DNA of 64,000 nucleotides from Motacilla alba alba (lineage: Eukaryota; Chordata; Aves; Passeriformes; Motacillidae). Below are positions 63,650-64,000 of the stretch, in pieces. The position numbers and the translations under genes were made by a program. Position 1 is the first letter of the stretch. Each line of letters begins with the position of its first letter. The stretch spans positions 25,836,286 through 25,900,285 of the forward strand of contig NC_052021.1 in assembly GCF_015832195.1 (NCBI RefSeq), read 5' to 3'. The notes beneath the pieces were generated by a model, which was given only the letters and a program-made list of their open reading frames with translations, was not told the origin of the DNA and ran no database searches.

Positions 63650-63803
63650 GCGCTGGGCGGGCGGGCGCGGGAGGAGGAGCCCAGGTGTCCCTTCCTGCCA
63701 CATCGTGCGCCGCCCCTTTCCCCGCCCGCTCCCGCGGTGGTGCTGGCGCTCCCGCCGCCGGGCGCGGGGATGGACTGCAGCACAAAGGCGCGGGCCCGCT
63801 GAG
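63650..63803 (+). other. Candidate non-coding first exon (ADD3-like), 5' limit approximate
   Basis: A splice donor CGCTGAG|GTAACG ends a possible exon at 63803 on the plus strand. It contains a complete short frame, ATG at 63770 to TGA at 63802 (MDCSTKARAR), that would be an upstream open reading frame if transcribed. The 5' boundary and transcript identity are inferred. Confidence 0.4.
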
Positions 63804-64000
63804 GTAACGCTGCCCGGGCTGCGGGCACCGGCACGGGCACGGGGGGTGGCGGGGATCTCCCTTCCCGCCCAGCGCGGGGCCGGGGCCGCCCGGAGCCGCG
63901 GCCGGGGAAGGGGGGCGGCGGCGGCCGGAGGCCCCGAGCGCTCCCCGCGCTGCCGCGGCCGCCCCGGGGCTGCGGGGGGAGCGCGGGGCCGCGGCCGGCG

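Larger units (their letters stand above)
63240..64000 (+). promoter_or_regulatory. CpG-island promoter, probably of ADD3 (gene continues beyond window)
   Basis: GC and CpG content rise sharply from about 63.25 kb and stay high to the window edge. There is no TATA box. In vertebrates ADD3 (gamma-adducin) lies next to XPNPEP1 in the opposite direction and begins with a non-coding exon in a CpG island; position and orientation here fit that. No ADD3 coding sequence is present, so the gene name is inference from synteny only. Confidence 0.7.

Noticed and set aside
1..64000. tRNA, snRNA, CRISPR, endogenous viral or operon-like systems
   Set aside because: Scanning for tRNA B-box-like GGTTCGAATC strings, U6-like starts, regularly spaced repeats and retroviral protein motifs gave nothing convincing. 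The repeats seen are CR1, MIR-like or short local duplications.

Overview
This is vertebrate nuclear DNA and almost certainly avian. It holds several CR1 LINE 3' ends of the type found in birds, with the repeated 8-bp tail of the ATTCTATG / AGAATCAC kind. It also has compact introns with GT-AG borders and CpG-island promoters. I see no prokaryotic operons, no CRISPR array and no recognisable viral genes.

The central region (about 11.7-42.9 kb, minus strand) is a complete XPNPEP1 gene, encoding cytosolic X-prolyl aminopeptidase 1 (aminopeptidase P1). I traced one non-coding first exon in a CpG island and 19 coding exons. Every reading phase closes across all junctions and the joined frame is exactly 623 codons plus a stop, the length I know for the human cytosolic enzyme. 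All five metal ligands (Asp415, Asp426, His489, Glu523, Glu537) and the catalytic-site histidines (His395, His498) fall at the expected positions. An in-frame stop in exon 1 supports the start codon in exon 2.

The left flank (1-11.7 kb) has no gene I can support. It contains a 5'-truncated CR1 copy (8.1-8.7 kb), short tandem duplications, and a small GC-rich patch with a CTCF-like motif just beyond the 3' end of XPNPEP1. The right flank (43-63 kb) is intergenic, with CR1 fragments beside the XPNPEP1 promoter and a larger CR1 copy near 51 kb. It also has a few enhancer-like motif clusters, the clearest being an RFX X-box pair near 51.8 kb. The window ends inside a strong CpG island (about 63.25 kb to the end). 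From the conserved vertebrate order XPNPEP1 (minus) - ADD3 (plus), this is most likely the ADD3 promoter and first non-coding exon; that is inference, because no ADD3 coding sequence lies in the window.

I did not find evidence for an undescribed system. The most unusual direct observations are a perfect 21-bp inverted repeat in the right-hand CpG island, and two opposite-strand G-quadruplex motifs 51 bp apart in the XPNPEP1 promoter island.
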